From positions 540,896-604,895 of the forward strand of contig NZ_JH636434.1 in NCBI RefSeq assembly GCF_000255655.1: DNA of 64,000 nucleotides. The letters run 5' to 3'. Of this stretch, positions 63,830 to 64,000 are shown in pieces (the first letter of the stretch is position 1; the number at the start of each line of letters is the position of its first letter). The position numbers and the translations under genes were made by a program. The notes under the pieces were generated by a model. It had not been told where the DNA came from. It saw only the letters and a list, made by a program, of their open reading frames with translations, and ran no database searches. Source of the DNA: Schlesneria paludicola DSM 18645. GTDB taxonomy: Bacteria > Planctomycetota > Planctomycetia > Planctomycetales > Planctomycetaceae.

Positions 63830-64000
63830 GTGGCAGAGCGTGAACATCGCTCGAGGATCGCAATTGCGCCCGATTGGCTTGGACTTTTTCTGCCCTCGCG
63901 TCAATACTCTTTGTTGCAAACAACTTCAGGTGCTCGAATCGTTCATGGGCTAGTGAACCGTTGGGTTCTGGGTCGGACAATTGAAGGGATATTCAGAGAT
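63830..64000 (+). CDS. Possible start of a CDS cut by the window end
   Basis: From GTG 63830 the frame stays open for all 57 codons to the window edge, in the same direction as the flippase and six bases after its stop. Composition is ordinary (hydrophobic and basic mix) and no motif is recognisable. If real it is probably another envelope-glycan gene. With 57 open codons the chance of a random frame is not negligible. Confidence 0.4.
   Translation, partial: MAEREHRSRIAIAPDWLGLFLPSRQYSLLQTTSGARIVHGLVNRWVLGRTIEGIFRD

Noticed and set aside
1-64000. tRNA, rRNA, CRISPR and insertion sequences
   Set aside because: No stretch with tRNA cloverleaf signals, rRNA core motifs, regularly spaced direct repeats or transposase-with-inverted-repeat structure was seen. 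A covariance-model search could still find small RNAs.

Overview
The window (about 57% G+C by eye) reads as chromosomal DNA of a planctomycete, probably of the Planctomycetaceae. The evidence is the set of families: a DUF1549/DUF1553 (PSCyt1-PSCyt2-PSD1) protein followed by a DUF1501 protein, a giant Pirellula-type heme-binding dehydrogenase-like protein, two DUF1559 pseudopilin-like proteins ending in an H-x9-D-G motif, NHL-repeat and beta-helix secreted proteins, Tat-exported sugar-isomerase-like proteins and an ECF sigma factor cluster. Genus is not decidable from what I can see. I found no rRNA, tRNA, CRISPR array, intact insertion sequence or prophage.

Layout. 1-2.9 kb: end of an unknown gene, then trpB-trpA and a strong shared terminator. 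2.9-11.8 kb: sugar isomerase-like protein, LolD-type ATPase, M20 amidohydrolase and a 1,709-residue mosaic cytochrome/cupredoxin protein with its own terminator. 11.8-18.9 kb: tsaD and a YyaL/DsbD-like fusion in one operon, a divergent tRNA-dihydrouridine synthase, a secreted repeat protein, and an ArsR regulator placed before a beta-carbonic anhydrase. 19.2-24.8 kb: a compact Hsp70 cassette made of an unknown 795-residue protein, a J-like protein with a changed HPD motif, a GrpE-like protein, an Hsp70 and a small zinc-ribbon protein. This is the best candidate for an undescribed system. 25.5-31.1 kb: an accessory stretch with a pseudopilin, small hypotheticals, an orphan DUF2384 antitoxin-like gene, a frameshifted OB-fold-like gene, an inverted-repeat element and an orphan RepA-like ATPase.

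31.4-38 kb: PSD1 and DUF1501 pair and a medium-chain dehydrogenase. 38-43.7 kb, minus strand: a secreted protein with a duplicated domain, a GT4 glycosyltransferase and a protease/LamG/SirB1/TPR fusion. 43.8-47.8 kb: an ECF sigma, anti-sigma, periplasmic coiled-coil and membrane GTPase cluster with tight or overlapping junctions. 48-54 kb: beta-helix protein, NHL protein, a heme-motif alpha-toroid protein and MoxR. 54-59.4 kb: an esterase chimera co-transcribed with a DUF1559 pseudopilin, and a YeiB/NagX-like membrane protein. 60-64 kb: an FMN alpha-hydroxy-acid oxidase, a small membrane protein, a flippase and the beginning of another frame that runs off the edge.

How the genes relate: tryptophan synthase, tsaD and Dus are housekeeping. 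The 1,709- and 1,211-residue proteins, the DUF1501 protein and the alpha-toroid protein fit the periplasmic polysaccharide/cytochrome machinery typical of the phylum. The GT4 protein and flippase suggest envelope glycan synthesis. Functions are inferred from motifs read by eye; no database search was run.
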